Shown here piece by piece: positions 32,273 to 42,385 of a stretch of 64,000 nucleotides of DNA. The translations under genes were made by a program, and so were the position numbers. This stretch comes from Gilliamella sp. wkB108. GTDB taxonomy: Bacteria; Pseudomonadota; Gammaproteobacteria; Enterobacterales; Orbaceae. The notes under the pieces are model-generated. The model made no database searches. It was not told the DNA's origin and was given only the letters and a program-made list of their open reading frames with translations. Position 1 is the stretch's first letter. Each line of letters opens with the position of its first letter. The stretch is from assembly GCF_001690195.1 (NCBI RefSeq), contig NZ_LZGM01000078.1, positions 62,001 to 126,000 on the forward strand, written 5' to 3'.

Positions 32273-32432
32273 GCTCAATAACAATAAAAAGTACAGTATC
32301 TGCATTAAATAATAAGTGCAGATACATAAATTAAGTTTGTAAAAAATTGTGTTTAGCAAACAAAATAGACTTGCACTTATGCTAATGGATTGCTATGCTT
32401 TTCCCTTGTAAATTTGATAGAGGTTTATTGCA

Positions 32433-32762
32433 ATGACATTTTCTGAAGTAACGAAAACATTTGCGACAAGTTTGCCTGGAACAGATACTTACGTAAAATT
32501 ACGTAAAGCTATGCAAACATTAATTCAAGAAGATCCAAAAAATGCAGCGGTGTATTTTCTGGTGTTTGGATTCGCGCGCACGTATGTGATGTTATATGAA
32601 GATCAGGAAATATCTCCGCAATTTGCTGAAGATAATCAAAAAGTCATGTTATCGTATTTAAACATCCTTGATGAAGCATTGAATAAACAAGATGCTGAAA
32701 GTATCTATCAAGCGTTAAATAAAGTGGTCAACGAATACGAAAATAGTAAAAAGGTTTTTTAA
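32433..32762 (+). CDS. Small conserved-looking hypothetical protein
   Basis: A 109-residue, mainly helical, acidic cytoplasmic protein with no signal peptide or recognised domain. It starts MTFSEVTKTFATSLPGTDTY and has a hydrophobic middle (VYFLVFGFARTYVML). GAGG upstream and a clean terminator after it support a real gene. It sits between ydfG and the threonine operon. I do not recognise it. Confidence 0.7.
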   Translation: MTFSEVTKTFATSLPGTDTYVKLRKAMQTLIQEDPKNAAVYFLVFGFARTYVMLYEDQEISPQFAEDNQKVMLSYLNILDEALNKQDAESIYQALNKVVNEYENSKKVF

Positions 32763-32766
32763 AATT

Positions 32767-32797
32767 ACAGCCTGACATGAAAATGTCGGGCTGTTTT
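32767..32797 (+). terminator. Terminator after the small hypothetical gene
   Basis: ACAGCC-TGACAT pairs with ATGTCG-GGCTGT (one G-U pair) around a GAAA tetraloop, then TTTTGTTT. A strong intrinsic terminator separating the small gene from the thr leader. Confidence 0.88.
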
Positions 32798-32835
32798 GTT
32801 TAGAGATTTGATTGATAAAATAGCTTAGGAAAAAA

Positions 32836-32907
32836 ATGACAACCGTAATGAGTATTTTAGGTATTATTGGCACCTTCGGCACTATTATGAAATATAGGGC
32901 GGGTTGA
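32836..32907 (+). CDS. thrL: thr operon leader peptide
   Basis: A 23-residue peptide, MTTVMSILGIIGTFGTIMKYRAG, written in two parts: MTTVMSILGIIGTFG and TIMKYRAG. It has four Thr and four Ile, the two amino acids that control thr attenuation in E. coli. AGGA lies upstream of the ATG, and the stop falls inside the first arm of the antiterminator. Thr and Ile codons are spread out, not run together as in E. coli ThrL, and the sequence itself is unlike it. Identification rests on position and the attenuator downstream. Confidence 0.8.
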   Translation: MTTVMSILGIIGTFGTIMKYRAG

Positions 32908-32960
32908 TTTTTCCTAAAAAATATCAAGAAACCCGCCAAAAAAGGCGGGTTTTTTCTTTT
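32898..32960 (+). promoter_or_regulatory. thr operon transcription attenuator
   Basis: The terminator stem is AAACCCGCC (32929-32937) with GGCGGGTTT (32944-32952), an A6 loop and a T-rich tail to 32960. A competing upstream copy, GGCGGGTT (32898-32905), overlaps the end of the leader peptide gene and can pair with AACCCGCC (32930-32937) instead. That gives an antiterminator when the ribosome stalls at Thr or Ile codons and a terminator when it does not. Confidence 0.88.
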
Positions 32961-33129
32961 GTCAGCAACGAAAAATTTATCATCAATAATATTAAACAAG
33001 ATTAAATGAGAAATTTATGGTGTTAGGATTTAGTACTATAAAAATTCACTAAATACTTATCGATAACTTCGATGTTAGGTATTTTGAATTGTAAAGGGCA
33101 TAAATTAAAATAATAAATAAAGGTGTGAT

Positions 33130-35586
33130 ATGAAAGTTTTAAAATTTGGAGGAACATCTGTTGCTAACGCAGAACGCTTTTTGCGTGTTGCAGAGATTAT
33201 TGAAAATAATGCTAAGCAAGAGCAGACAGCAACGGTTCTATCTGCTCCAGCAAAAATTACTAATCATTTAGTTGCAATGGTTGAAAAAACGGTTGCCGGG
33301 CAAGATATTCACAATAATATTTATGATGCTGAAAAAATCTTTGCTGATCTGTTAGAAGGACTTTCAAAAGCACAACCTAATTTTGCTTACCACGAGATGA
33401 AACGTTTTGCATTGAATGAATTAAATCATGTTAAGCAATTACTTGAAGGCATTCGTCTGTTAGGGCAATGTCCCGATAGCATTAACGCCTCGATTATTTG
33501 TCGTGGTGAAAAATTATCAATTGCAATAATGCAAGAACTGCTAAAAGCAAAAGGACATGCTGTTACTGTAATTAATCCGGTGGTAATGTTACTTGCACAG
33601 GGTGATTATTTAGAATCAACGGTGGATATTACTGAATCTACCCGTCGCATTAATGAAATGCAAATACCTCAAGAAGATATTATTTTAATGCCTGGTTTTA
33701 CAGCTGGTAACGAAAAAGGGGAATTGGTCGTACTTGGTCGAAATGGATCTGATTATTCCGCTTCGGTCTTAGCAGCTTGTTTGCGTGCCAGTTGTTGTGA
33801 AATTTGGACTGATGTCGATGGTGTTTATACCTGCGATCCTCGTATTGTACCGGATGCTAAATTACTTAAAACTATGTCCTATCAAGAAGCTATGGAACTC
33901 TCTTATTTTGGAGCCAAAGTTCTCCACCCTAGAACGATTTTACCTATTGCTCAATTTCAAATACCTTGCTTAATTAAAAATACTAATAATCCTGATGCAC
34001 CAGGAACATTAATTGGCGCCAATGTAGTTGATTCAACAACACCAGTAAAAGGGATAACTAATTTAAACAACATGGCAATGATTAATGTATCCGGTCCAGG
34101 ATTAAAAGGAATGGTGGGCATGTCTGCGCGGGTTTTTTCAGCTATGTCTTATTCAGGAATTTCTGTGGTACTTATTACCCAATCATCATCTGAATATAGT
34201 ATCAGTTTTTGTATACCTCAAGCGGAACTTTGTCGTGCAGAAGAAGCGCTCAACGAAGAGTTTTATTTAGAGTTAAAAGATGGATTACTTGAACCGATAG
34301 AAGTGATTGAAAAACTTGCTATCATCTCTGTGGTTGGGGACGGAATGCGAACTTTACGTGGTTTATCTGCTAATTTCTTCACGGCACTAGCCAGAGCCAA
34401 TATTAATATAGTTGCTATCGCACAAGGCTCTTCTGAACGTTCTATTTCAGTCGTAGTCGATAATGATGTTGCTATTATCGGCGTGCGAGTTGTTCACCAA
34501 GTTCTTTTTGGAACTGATAAAATGTTAGATGTTTTTGTTATTGGAGTTGGTGGTGTCGGCGGTGCGTTGGTTGATCAAATCAGTCGTCAACAACCATGGC
34601 TTAAAAACAAACAAATTGATTTACATGTCTGTGGATTGTTTAATTCAAAACATAGTATTGTTAGCAGAGATGGAATTGATTTAACTAATTGGCGTGAAAA
34701 AATTAAACAAAGTGATACACCCTATTCATTAGATGGAATTATTGATTTTGCTAAGAAAAATCGATTACTTAATCCAATATTAGTTGATTGTACATCAAGT
34801 AGTGAAGTATCTGATAAATATGCCGATTTTCTCGCTAATGGATTTCATGTAGTTACACCGAATAAAAAAGCTAATACAAGTTCGATGGCCTATTACTTAC
34901 GCCTACGCCAAGAAGCAGCAAAAAGTAAACGTAAATTTCAGTATGATACAAATGTGGGGGCGGGATTACCTGTTATTGAAAATCTGCAAAATTTACTTAA
35001 TGCTGGAGATGAACTGATTAAATTCTCCGGTATCTTATCTGGCTCACTTTCTTTTATCTTTGGTAAACTTGATGAAGGTATGTCTCTGTCAGAAGCAACT
35101 AAACTAGCAAAAGAAAAAGGCTTTACAGAACCTGATCCTCGAGATGATTTATCGGGTACCGATGTTGCTAGAAAACTATTAATTTTAGCGCGAGAAGCTG
35201 GGTTACAATTAGAGTTAGATCAGATCAAAGTGGAATCAGTTTTACCGACACAATACTCACAAGGTAGTATTGATGAATTTATGGCTAAATTGCCACAATT
35301 GGATAGCGAATTCAAAGTAAAATCAGAGCAAGCCGCAAAAGAAGGCAAAGTATTACGTTATGTAGGTAGCATTGAAAACAACCAGTGTAGCGTAAAAATT
35401 GAAACTGTTGATAGTGAAGACCCTCTTTTTAAAGTCAAAAATGGAGAAAATGCATTAGCATTTTATACTCGTTATTATCAACCAATTCCACTTGTTCTAC
35501 GAGGTTATGGTGCAGGAAATGATGTAACAGCTGCTGGTGTTTTTGCTGATATTCTAAGAACGACTTCAGGTAAAATCGGAGGTTAA
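33130..35586 (+). CDS. thrA: Bifunctional aspartokinase I / homoserine dehydrogenase I
   Basis: An 818-residue fusion enzyme catalysing the first and third steps from aspartate to threonine. It has an aspartokinase domain (1-290, [35 protein letters not shown]), two ACT-type regulatory segments (about 315-460) for threonine feedback, and homoserine dehydrogenase (about 465-818, [29 protein letters not shown]). Length equals E. coli ThrA (820). It is followed directly by thrB. Confidence 0.97.
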   Translation: MKVLKFGGTSVANAERFLRVAEIIENNAKQEQTATVLSAPAKITNHLVAMVEKTVAGQDIHNNIYDAEKIFADLLEGLSKAQPNFAYHEMKRFALNELNHVKQLLEGIRLLGQCPDSINASIICRGEKLSIAIMQELLKAKGHAVTVINPVVMLLAQGDYLESTVDITESTRRINEMQIPQEDIILMPGFTAGNEKGELVVLGRNGSDYSASVLAACLRASCCEIWTDVDGVYTCDPRIVPDAKLLKTMSYQEAMELSYFGAKVLHPRTILPIAQFQIPCLIKNTNNPDAPGTLIGANVVDSTTPVKGITNLNNMAMINVSGPGLKGMVGMSARVFSAMSYSGISVVLITQSSSEYSISFCIPQAELCRAEEALNEEFYLELKDGLLEPIEVIEKLAIISVVGDGMRTLRGLSANFFTALARANINIVAIAQGSSERSISVVVDNDVAIIGVRVVHQVLFGTDKMLDVFVIGVGGVGGALVDQISRQQPWLKNKQIDLHVCGLFNSKHSIVSRDGIDLTNWREKIKQSDTPYSLDGIIDFAKKNRLLNPILVDCTSSSEVSDKYADFLANGFHVVTPNKKANTSSMAYYLRLRQEAAKSKRKFQYDTNVGAGLPVIENLQNLLNAGDELIKFSGILSGSLSFIFGKLDEGMSLSEATKLAKEKGFTEPDPRDDLSGTDVARKLLILAREAGLQLELDQIKVESVLPTQYSQGSIDEFMAKLPQLDSEFKVKSEQAAKEGKVLRYVGSIENNQCSVKIETVDSEDPLFKVKNGENALAFYTRYYQPIPLVLRGYGAGNDVTAAGVFADILRTTSGKIGG

Positions 35587-36525
35587 ATGAGTCATAAATC
35601 TTTAACTGTTTATGCACCTGCTTCAATGGCGAATATAAGTGTTGGCTTTGATATTCTTGGTGCTGCCATTAATCCGATTAGTGGCGCAATGCTTGGAGAC
35701 TGTATTACGGTTGAATCATCAACTGAATTTAATCTCACCAGCAAAGGACAGTTTGTCAAAAAGCTACCGCGCGATCCTAAATACAATATTGTCTACCAAT
35801 GTTGGCAACGTTTTTGTAAAGCTATTGGCAAAAAATTGCCTGTTAATATTATCCTTGAAAAAAATATGCCAATTGGTTCAGGGTTAGGATCAAGTGCTTG
35901 CTCTGTTGTGGGTGCATTGGTTGCTTTAAATGAGTTTTTTGATAAGCCGTTTAATGAATTTGAAATGCTGACCATGATGGGTGAACTTGAAGGGCGTATT
36001 TCTGGAAGTGTGCATTATGATAATGTGGCACCATGTTATCTAGGTGGAATGCAACTCATACTTGATGAAATGGGTATAATTAGTGAATCAATTCCATTGT
36101 TTGACGATTGGTATTGGATAATGGCTTATCCAGGCATTAAAGTTTCAACCGCAGAAGCACGCGCGATTTTACCTGCTCAATATCAAAAAGCTGATTGTGT
36201 CGCACATGGCCGATATGTAGGCGGATTTGTTCATGCTTGTTATACGCAGCAACCCAAACTAGCGGCAGCAATGCTTTGTGATAATATTGCAGAACCTTAT
36301 CGTAAACAATTATTACCAAATTTTGATGAGACACAAAAACGAGTCAAACAACTCGGTGCATTAGCTTCAGGGATCTCAGGCTCTGGACCAACAATGTTTG
36401 TGGTTGCCGATAAACTTGAAACAGCACAACAAATTGAATTATTGCTCAAAAGCTATTATTTACAAAATGAAGATGGATTTACTCATATTTGTAAAATTGA
36501 TACACAAGGTGCAAGAGTTATTTGA
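35587..36525 (+). CDS. thrB: Homoserine kinase
   Basis: A 312-residue GHMP kinase that phosphorylates homoserine. The ATP motif [20 protein letters not shown] (about 90-109) and [14 protein letters not shown] near the end are typical. Its ATG immediately follows the thrA stop, so translation is probably coupled. Closely similar in length to E. coli ThrB (310). Confidence 0.97.
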   Translation: MSHKSLTVYAPASMANISVGFDILGAAINPISGAMLGDCITVESSTEFNLTSKGQFVKKLPRDPKYNIVYQCWQRFCKAIGKKLPVNIILEKNMPIGSGLGSSACSVVGALVALNEFFDKPFNEFEMLTMMGELEGRISGSVHYDNVAPCYLGGMQLILDEMGIISESIPLFDDWYWIMAYPGIKVSTAEARAILPAQYQKADCVAHGRYVGGFVHACYTQQPKLAAAMLCDNIAEPYRKQLLPNFDETQKRVKQLGALASGISGSGPTMFVVADKLETAQQIELLLKSYYLQNEDGFTHICKIDTQGARVI

Positions 36526-36546
36526 GATTAATTTGACATAAAGGAT

Positions 36547-36578
36547 GTTGGGTTAAATTAGAAAAATCCCAACTTTTT
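36547..36578 (+). terminator. Weak terminator-like hairpin between thrB and thrC
   Basis: GTTGGG (36547-36552) can pair with CCCAAC (36568-36573), followed by TTTTT. The loop is 15 bases and the stem short, so partial termination at most. The thrB-thrC gap is 117 bases, much wider than the other junctions of the operon. Confidence 0.4.
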
Positions 36579-36642
36579 AATAACAGATGAAACTGTTATA
36601 ACAAAAGTAAACAGTTAAGCTTAAAGATTATCGGAATATATT

Positions 36643-37932
36643 ATGAAATTGTACAATTTAAAAGATCACTCAGAGCAAGTTAGTTTTGCACAAGCTGTGC
36701 AACAAGGTCTTGGTAAGGGACAAGGGCTGTTCTTCCCCCAAGATTTACCTAAATTTTCTGCTAGCGAAATCGAATCACTACTGGAACTTGATTTTGTTAC
36801 GCGAAGTGCCAAAATCTTATCAGCTTTTATTGGTGATGAGATCAGCAATGAAGATATGTTAAGGTTAGTCAAAAACGCTTTTCAGTTTCCAGCACCTGTA
36901 AAATCAATCGAAACCGATATTGGCTCATTAGAGTTATTTCATGGACCAACCCTAGCATTTAAAGACTTTGGTGGACGATTTATGGCACAAGCATTAGTTC
37001 AAGTTGCTGCCGACAAAAAAATTACCATTTTAACGGCGACATCAGGAGATACCGGTGCTGCTGTTGCCCATGCTTTTTATCATCTTCCTAATATACGCGT
37101 GGTAATTTTGTATCCAGAAGGAAAAATCAGTCCATTACAAGAAAAGTTATTTTGTACACTTGGTGACAATATCCATACTATCGCAATTCAAAGTGATTTT
37201 GATGCTTGTCAAGCACTGGTGAAACAGGCCTTTGATGACGAAGAATTAAAAACTACCATTGGGTTAAATTCAGCAAACTCTATTAACATTAGCAGATTAC
37301 TTGCACAAATTAGTTATTATTTTGAAGCTTATGCTCAACTCACACCAAAACAACGAGAACAACTTGTTGTTTCTGTTCCTAGCGGTAATTTTGGAGATCT
37401 AACAGCAGGCTTACTGGCTAAAACTATGGGTTTACCTATTAAACGTTTTATAGCGGCGACAAATGCTAATGACACTGTTCCTCGTTACTTAGAGACAGGT
37501 AAATGGGAACCACATGCAACTGTGGCGACTTTATCCAATGCGATGGATGTTAGCCAACCAAATAATTGGCCTCGTATTGAAGAGATCTATAAACGAGAGG
37601 GTTGGGTATTAAAATCATTGGGACATGCAGCTGTGTCAGATGAAGTAGCAACGCAATCGGTGCGAGAACTCGATCATAAAGGTTATTTATCTGAACCACA
37701 TGGGGCCATTGCATATCGAGCTTTACGTGATCAGCTACAAGAAGGTGAGTACGGGTTATTTTTAGGTACTGCACATCCAGCGAAATTCAAAGAGGTGGTT
37801 GAAACTATTCTTGGTAAATCAATTTCATTACCAAAAGCACTTGCTAAACGAGCAGATATGACGTTACTTTCTCACTATATGCCTAATGATTTTACCAAGT
37901 TACGTGATTTTTTAATTAAATTAGATTGGTAA
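36643..37932 (+). CDS. thrC: Threonine synthase
   Basis: A 429-residue PLP enzyme converting O-phosphohomoserine to threonine. MKLYNLKDHSEQVSFAQAV at the start, the PLP lysine in HGPTLAFKDFGGRF (about residue 107) and TATSGDTGAAVAHAFY closely match E. coli ThrC (428 residues). Last gene of the thr operon. Confidence 0.97.
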   Translation: MKLYNLKDHSEQVSFAQAVQQGLGKGQGLFFPQDLPKFSASEIESLLELDFVTRSAKILSAFIGDEISNEDMLRLVKNAFQFPAPVKSIETDIGSLELFHGPTLAFKDFGGRFMAQALVQVAADKKITILTATSGDTGAAVAHAFYHLPNIRVVILYPEGKISPLQEKLFCTLGDNIHTIAIQSDFDACQALVKQAFDDEELKTTIGLNSANSINISRLLAQISYYFEAYAQLTPKQREQLVVSVPSGNFGDLTAGLLAKTMGLPIKRFIAATNANDTVPRYLETGKWEPHATVATLSNAMDVSQPNNWPRIEEIYKREGWVLKSLGHAAVSDEVATQSVRELDHKGYLSEPHGAIAYRALRDQLQEGEYGLFLGTAHPAKFKEVVETILGKSISLPKALAKRADMTLLSHYMPNDFTKLRDFLIKLDW

Positions 37933-37979
37933 TTTTTTTGCTATTCTTAATGAAAATAGCAAAATAGTCATCACAACAA

Positions 37980-38016
37980 ATACCTTCCTTTTGTGATCAA
38001 AGGGAAGGTATATTTT
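37980..38016 (+). terminator. thr operon terminator
   Basis: TACCTTCCTTTT (37981-37992) pairs with AAAGGGAAGGTA (37999-38010, one G-U), then TATTTTTT. A second small hairpin (TTTTGCTATT with AATAGCAAAA, about 37936-37965) precedes it. gmhA converges on this site. Confidence 0.85.
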
Positions 38017-38032
38017 TTGTAAACTGACACGC

Positions 38033-38620
38033 TTATCTTTTTTCCATTTCAAATTCAATTAGCATAATCAAGATATGAATAACCTTAATATGTATCTCTT
38101 GAATTCTATCTGCGTACCCATGATGTGGAACGCGAATTTCCAAATCTGCAAGTGGTGCCATTAAACCACCATCGTTGCCAGTTAGGGCAATTGTGCTTAA
38201 TCCTAGCTGTTTTGCAGTTTTCATTGCTTGGATAATATTTTTGGAATTACCTGAACCAGATAAACAAAGAAGTATATCTCCTTTTTGCGCAACACCTTCT
38301 AAATATCGTGAAAATATTGCATCATAACCAAAATCATTACTCACACAAGAGATATGACTCACATCTGAAATAGCAATGGCGGGGTAAGCAGGTCTATTTT
38401 CTCTATAACGACCGGTTAATTCCTCTGCAAAATGCATGGCATCACAATGTGATCCTCCATTGCCACAAGAAAATATTTTACGTCCAGATTTAAAAGCGTT
38501 TGCAATCATAATCGCTGCATCGTTAACGCGTTGTAGATGAGTAGGATTATTAATAAATTTATCCAATACATCTGCAGATTGTTTAAGTTCAGTTTTTATT
38601 TGTTCAATGTACATTATCAT
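38033..38620 (-). CDS. gmhA: Phosphoheptose isomerase GmhA (SIS domain), last gene of a PTS operon
   Basis: A 195-residue SIS-fold isomerase converting sedoheptulose 7-phosphate to D-glycero-D-manno-heptose 7-phosphate for LPS core. [27 protein letters not shown] and the C-terminal [23 protein letters not shown] are almost identical to E. coli GmhA. The catalytic-type Glu and His are present. Unusually it closes a mannose-family PTS operon, 22 bases after a zinc alcohol dehydrogenase. It may be the normal LPS enzyme captured by the operon, or a specialised copy acting on the PTS product. Start could be 38620 or the second Met at 38614. Confidence 0.9.
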   Translation of the reverse strand: MIMYIEQIKTELKQSADVLDKFINNPTHLQRVNDAAIMIANAFKSGRKIFSCGNGGSHCDAMHFAEELTGRYRENRPAYPAIAISDVSHISCVSNDFGYDAIFSRYLEGVAQKGDILLCLSGSGNSKNIIQAMKTAKQLGLSTIALTGNDGGLMAPLADLEIRVPHHGYADRIQEIHIKVIHILIMLIEFEMEKR

Positions 38621-38642
38621 TTAGTCCTGTAATAATTGATGG

Positions 38643-39695
38643 CTAGTCAAATTTCACGACAACTCTATAGGTTAAAGGTGAAATGCCTTCTTTGATGCCA
38701 TATTCAATGTCTTTAAATGGTACAACTTTTGAAATAAGTTGTTTTACATCAATAATTTTATGATCAAGTATGTTTAGTGCTGTAATAAAATCCGTGGTAT
38801 TAGAATTAGCACTACCAATAACTTCGGTCATTCGACGATGTAAACGATTAGGACTTAAACTAATTGGAGTATCAGGATGATAGGAACTATACAAAATAAC
38901 TTTACCATATAAAGCGCTCATCTCTACGGATTCTTCTGCAAGTTTAGATACCCCCACTGTATTGAAAACAATATTGGCGCCTTCTTGATTAGTAAGAGAT
39001 TTAACCGCTTCAATTGCGTTTTGTTTGCTAGGATTAATGCACTCATTGAACCCCAGTTTTCGCATAAAGTCTAATCGTTGATCATTAGGTTCAACAATGA
39101 TTACTCTCGCACCTTTCAATCTTGCCAACATTGCATGGAAAACCCCCATGATCCCAGCACCAACAACAACAACGGAGTCAGAGAATTTTATATCTACCAT
39201 ATTAACACTATGAACAACGCACGATAATGGCTCAACAAGTGCCGCTTCTTCATCGCTAAGATCGCTTTCAATTTTGAATATCTTACTTAAAGGGACGGCT
39301 AAATACTCAGAAAAACCACCCATACCTTTAATATCTAATCCACCAATTCTATTTTCATAGTTGAAGTTAGTACAACAACCTTCTTCTCCTATACGGCAGT
39401 TATGGCAAACACCACAGGAAGTCATAAGACCCACAACAACCCGATCTCCTACTTTCCATAACTTAGGATCAATATCTTCCCCAATTGCGGTAATCACACC
39501 AGATTCTTCATGACCACCAATAAATGGAAAATCGACTTTATTAATTCCTTGATAAACACGCTGTTCCCAAGTACAAATCGCACAAGCTTTAAGTTTCACA
39601 AGCACTTCATTTGATTTGGGAACCGGTTTTTTAATATCTATAATTTCTATCTTACCTACACCCGTAAATACAGCAGCTTTACACATGTCTGACAT
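38643..39695 (-). CDS. Zinc-dependent alcohol (polyol-phosphate type) dehydrogenase
   Basis: A 350-residue medium-chain dehydrogenase. Catalytic zinc ligands are in KACAICTWE and GGHEESG (about 36 and 61), structural zinc cysteines in CGVCHNCRIGEEGC (about 95-108), and the NAD-binding motif VVVGAGIMGVFHAM (about 176-189) is followed by an acidic residue in IIVEPN, favouring NAD. Relatives oxidise sorbitol, threonine or sugar-alcohol phosphates. Within a PTS operon the substrate is probably the imported phosphorylated polyol or sugar. Substrate not determinable. Confidence 0.88.
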   Translation of the reverse strand: MSDMCKAAVFTGVGKIEIIDIKKPVPKSNEVLVKLKACAICTWEQRVYQGINKVDFPFIGGHEESGVITAIGEDIDPKLWKVGDRVVVGLMTSCGVCHNCRIGEEGCCTNFNYENRIGGLDIKGMGGFSEYLAVPLSKIFKIESDLSDEEAALVEPLSCVVHSVNMVDIKFSDSVVVVGAGIMGVFHAMLARLKGARVIIVEPNDQRLDFMRKLGFNECINPSKQNAIEAVKSLTNQEGANIVFNTVGVSKLAEESVEMSALYGKVILYSSYHPDTPISLSPNRLHRRMTEVIGSANSNTTDFITALNILDHKIIDVKQLISKVVPFKDIEYGIKEGISPLTYRVVVKFD

Positions 39696-39748
39696 TTTGT
39701 CCTCACTTAAGTTTAATCAATTTCAAATATAAATTCGTTTTACACCAT

Positions 39749-40588
39749 TTAAAAAATTCCTATCGCAGCTCCAATTCCTGATATTAAAACTAAGATCAAT
39801 AACACTGTGGTTGATTTCATTTTTTTATTCAAAAAATGAAGTGACAATAATGTGATAGCGATAGGTAATAACCCTTTAAATAATTTATCGAGTACATCAC
39901 CCTGAACGTGAAGAACTGATTCACCGGCAGAAAAACTTAATGGTGTTGATAAAGATACATAGGCGACGGTTAATCCTCCTATTACAATGGCTCCTAATAT
40001 TTGAGCGGTCATCATAACTTTTTTAAGCGCATGTCCAGCCAATAGTTTTTGAACACCTTCTTTACCAAGATAATAACCTTTCATCCATAGAATATAGGCA
40101 ATGGATAACATGGTGATAAACATAGCAATGATATAAAAAATAGGTCCAAGTAAACTACCATTGGTTGAAGAAAGGCTAATGGCGAATGAAAGAAATATTG
40201 GAACAATCGTACCTTGCCACAAGGTATCACCCACTCCAGCTAAAGGTCCCATTAAACCTGTTTTTAACGCATTAATATTTTCCCCTTTAATTGGACTGCC
40301 ATTTGCCATTTGTTCTTCTAACGAGATGGTCATACCATGGATGATGCCACCAAAATGGGGTTCAGTATTAAAAAATTCTAAATGTCTGGTTAAACCTTTT
40401 TGTAACTCTTCCGGATTATCAGCGTATAAACGTTTTAAAACCGGCACCATAGAGTAAGCAAAACCGGTAGACTGTAACCGTTCATAGTTATAATTTGAAT
40501 GTGATGCAAAAGTCCAACGCCAAAATGCTTTTTTAACATCACTTTTGGTTAATGATTTAGCGGGTAATTTGGTATTTTCTGTATTCAT
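39749..40588 (-). CDS. PTS system mannose-family IID component
   Basis: A 279-residue membrane subunit. LTKSDVKKAFWRWTFASHSNYNYERLQSTGF near the start, TEPHFGGIIHGMTISLEEQMANG and MGPLAGVGDTLWQGT are typical for EIID of the mannose/fructose/sorbose family. With IIC it forms the sugar channel. It follows IIC by 17 bases. Confidence 0.95.
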   Translation of the reverse strand: MNTENTKLPAKSLTKSDVKKAFWRWTFASHSNYNYERLQSTGFAYSMVPVLKRLYADNPEELQKGLTRHLEFFNTEPHFGGIIHGMTISLEEQMANGSPIKGENINALKTGLMGPLAGVGDTLWQGTIVPIFLSFAISLSSTNGSLLGPIFYIIAMFITMLSIAYILWMKGYYLGKEGVQKLLAGHALKKVMMTAQILGAIVIGGLTVAYVSLSTPLSFSAGESVLHVQGDVLDKLFKGLLPIAITLLSLHFLNKKMKSTTVLLILVLISGIGAAIGIF

Positions 40589-40605
40589 TTTAATATTCCT
40601 TATAA

Positions 40606-41358
40606 TTAGTTATTTTTGAAAAAAAGTTGAGTGTAAATAAAGGCAACGATAAATCCAAAAACAGCTAAGGCGATGATTGGAAGATTGAAATAGACAGCTA
40701 ATAGACACCCTAAAGCATAAAAGATCATTGTATTAGAGCTATTAATTGATTTAAGAATCATTGCGATACCAAGAGCAGGTAATACACCACCAATAACTTG
40801 TAAAACATGTAATGGCTTACCACTAATTGAACTTAACAATGAGCGAATGACATCCGCGCCAAAATAAGCAATAAGTGCTACCGGAATGACAGAAATAATA
40901 AATAAAAATACTTGTGGGAAAAAGAGATGTATTCGTCCAAGATTATTGACATCACCTTTACTTGCAACCTTATCAACCATATGCAGGAAGCTAATATCAA
41001 CAGTCATGTGGATAATCCAAATAACTGTACCAAGTAATCCAATTGGCACGGCTAAGGTAACGGCCACTTGTGGATCGACACCTGAGACTAAAGCTAAAGC
41101 GGTACCTAATGTTCCAGCAAGACCCGGATCGACAGGAACGGTTCCCCCAGCTGAAATATAAGCTAAGTAAGGTAAATTGATTGCAGCACCAATAATACAG
41201 CCTTGCATTGGATCGCCTAGTACTACACCTACCATGGTGCCACAAATTAAAGGTCTATTTAAAATAGTACTACCTAGTAAAGTTAACCAAGGCGTCCCAT
41301 TAACACCTAAATAATAGATGATGCCAATGAGAATGGCTTGAATAAATGATATTTCCAT
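40606..41358 (-). CDS. PTS system mannose-family IIC component
   Basis: A 250-residue, very hydrophobic membrane subunit of EIIC type (GTMVGVVLGDPMQGCIIGAAI and ISAGGTVPVDPGLAGTLGTAL). It works with IID to translocate the sugar while IIA and IIB deliver phosphate. A strong ribosome binding site (AGG) precedes its ATG. Confidence 0.94.
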   Translation of the reverse strand: MEISFIQAILIGIIYYLGVNGTPWLTLLGSTILNRPLICGTMVGVVLGDPMQGCIIGAAINLPYLAYISAGGTVPVDPGLAGTLGTALALVSGVDPQVAVTLAVPIGLLGTVIWIIHMTVDISFLHMVDKVASKGDVNNLGRIHLFFPQVFLFIISVIPVALIAYFGADVIRSLLSSISGKPLHVLQVIGGVLPALGIAMILKSINSSNTMIFYALGCLLAVYFNLPIIALAVFGFIVAFIYTQLFFKNN

Positions 41359-41378
41359 AATAAATCCTCGATTTAAGA

Positions 41379-41852
41379 TTATAAGTATTTGCTAATGTCA
41401 ATTTTGCTATCAGATGGAATAACTTGGATATTGATAACTATCTTCTGTTCGATCATCTTTTTGAAAATATCTTTTTCATCATCTGAGGCTGAGATATTTC
41501 GATAGACTTGGCTTCGGTTTCCTCTTAATCCCATTCCGCCAACATTAAGTTCTTTGATAGTTATACCTTTTTGAAGTAATTCATTGATAGTAAATGGATT
41601 TTTAACTAGAATAATGATTCTGCCTCCTTTATCTTCACCAGATAAATATTGCACAGCTTCATCAACGGTTAAAATTTCTACATGAATGCCTTGAGGAACA
41701 GCAGCTAACATTACCATTTTGATAAACTCATCTTGTGCGACTTCATCATCAATGATAACAATCTCATTGGCATTGGTATTGCTCAACCACGCAGTCATAA
41801 CTTGTCCGTGGATCAATCGGTCATCTATTCTTGTAAATACGATATTTTTCAT
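41379..41852 (-). CDS. PTS system mannose-family IIB component
   Basis: A 157-residue cytoplasmic phosphotransfer subunit. The phosphorylated histidine is in TRIDDRLIHGQVMTAW (about residue 15), the family signature. It receives phosphate from IIA encoded just upstream and passes it to the sugar at IIC-IID. Confidence 0.95.
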   Translation of the reverse strand: MKNIVFTRIDDRLIHGQVMTAWLSNTNANEIVIIDDEVAQDEFIKMVMLAAVPQGIHVEILTVDEAVQYLSGEDKGGRIIILVKNPFTINELLQKGITIKELNVGGMGLRGNRSQVYRNISASDDEKDIFKKMIEQKIVINIQVIPSDSKIDISKYL

Positions 41853-41874
41853 TGTAATAGCTTCCTTTTCTTAA

Positions 41875-42279
41875 TTATTTCAACTCATTGAAAAATTCTT
41901 TGATACTTTCTTTCCCTGTCTGTAAGACAGATACGTATAATTCATTTAAAGTGAGGTGGCGTGACATAACTGCTTCAATTGCCATCGGCAAGTTAACACC
42001 AGAAATGATTCGATAATTTTCAGGATCAATATTTTTAGAACTTAATGCACAAGCTTTGAAAGGACTCGCTCCATAGATATCAACCAAAGCTAAAACACTC
42101 TCACCTTGTTTAATTGAAGTTTCGATCGTTTTTGCTACAGCTTGGGTAAACTCCTCAATACTCGTTTCATGATAAAGTGACATTATTTCAATGTGTTGCG
42201 ATTCCCCACAAATAAGTTCTACGGCATCTTTCAGCGCTGAAGATAAATGACTATGAGTTGCAATTAATATTTTGATCAA
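41875..42279 (-). CDS. PTS system mannose-family IIA component
   Basis: A 134-residue phosphotransfer subunit and the first gene of the operon. IKILIATHSHLSSALKDAVE at the start places the phosphorylated histidine in ATHSH, and VDIYGASPFKAC is the conserved second motif. The start chosen is TTG at 42279 with AAGGAG six bases upstream; a longer frame to 42387 has no family-like residues. IIA, IIB, IIC and IID are separate proteins here. Confidence 0.88.
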   Translation of the reverse strand: MIKILIATHSHLSSALKDAVELICGESQHIEIMSLYHETSIEEFTQAVAKTIETSIKQGESVLALVDIYGASPFKACALSSKNIDPENYRIISGVNLPMAIEAVMSRHLTLNELYVSVLQTGKESIKEFFNELK

Positions 42280-42369
42280 AATATTCTCCTTAATATACTT
42301 AGCGTTTTGCTGTGTTTTGGCTCGATTATAGTCAATAAAAATTAAATAAAAATATTTTTTACTCATTTG

Positions 42370-42385
42370 TGTGATCGAAGTCAAC
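42370..42385 (-). promoter_or_regulatory. CRP-like site upstream of the PTS operon
   Basis: TGTGATCGAAGTCAAC: the left half is a perfect TGTGA and the right half is TCAAC against TCACA, at the standard 6-base spacing. It lies about 90 bases upstream of the IIA start. Catabolite control of a PTS operon is expected; the site itself is a motif match only. Confidence 0.45.

Noticed and set aside
32715-32999. 94-codon minus-strand frame across the thr leader
   Set aside because: It is antisense to the leader peptide and attenuator, and its apparent Pro/Phe-rich content comes from the terminator sequences.
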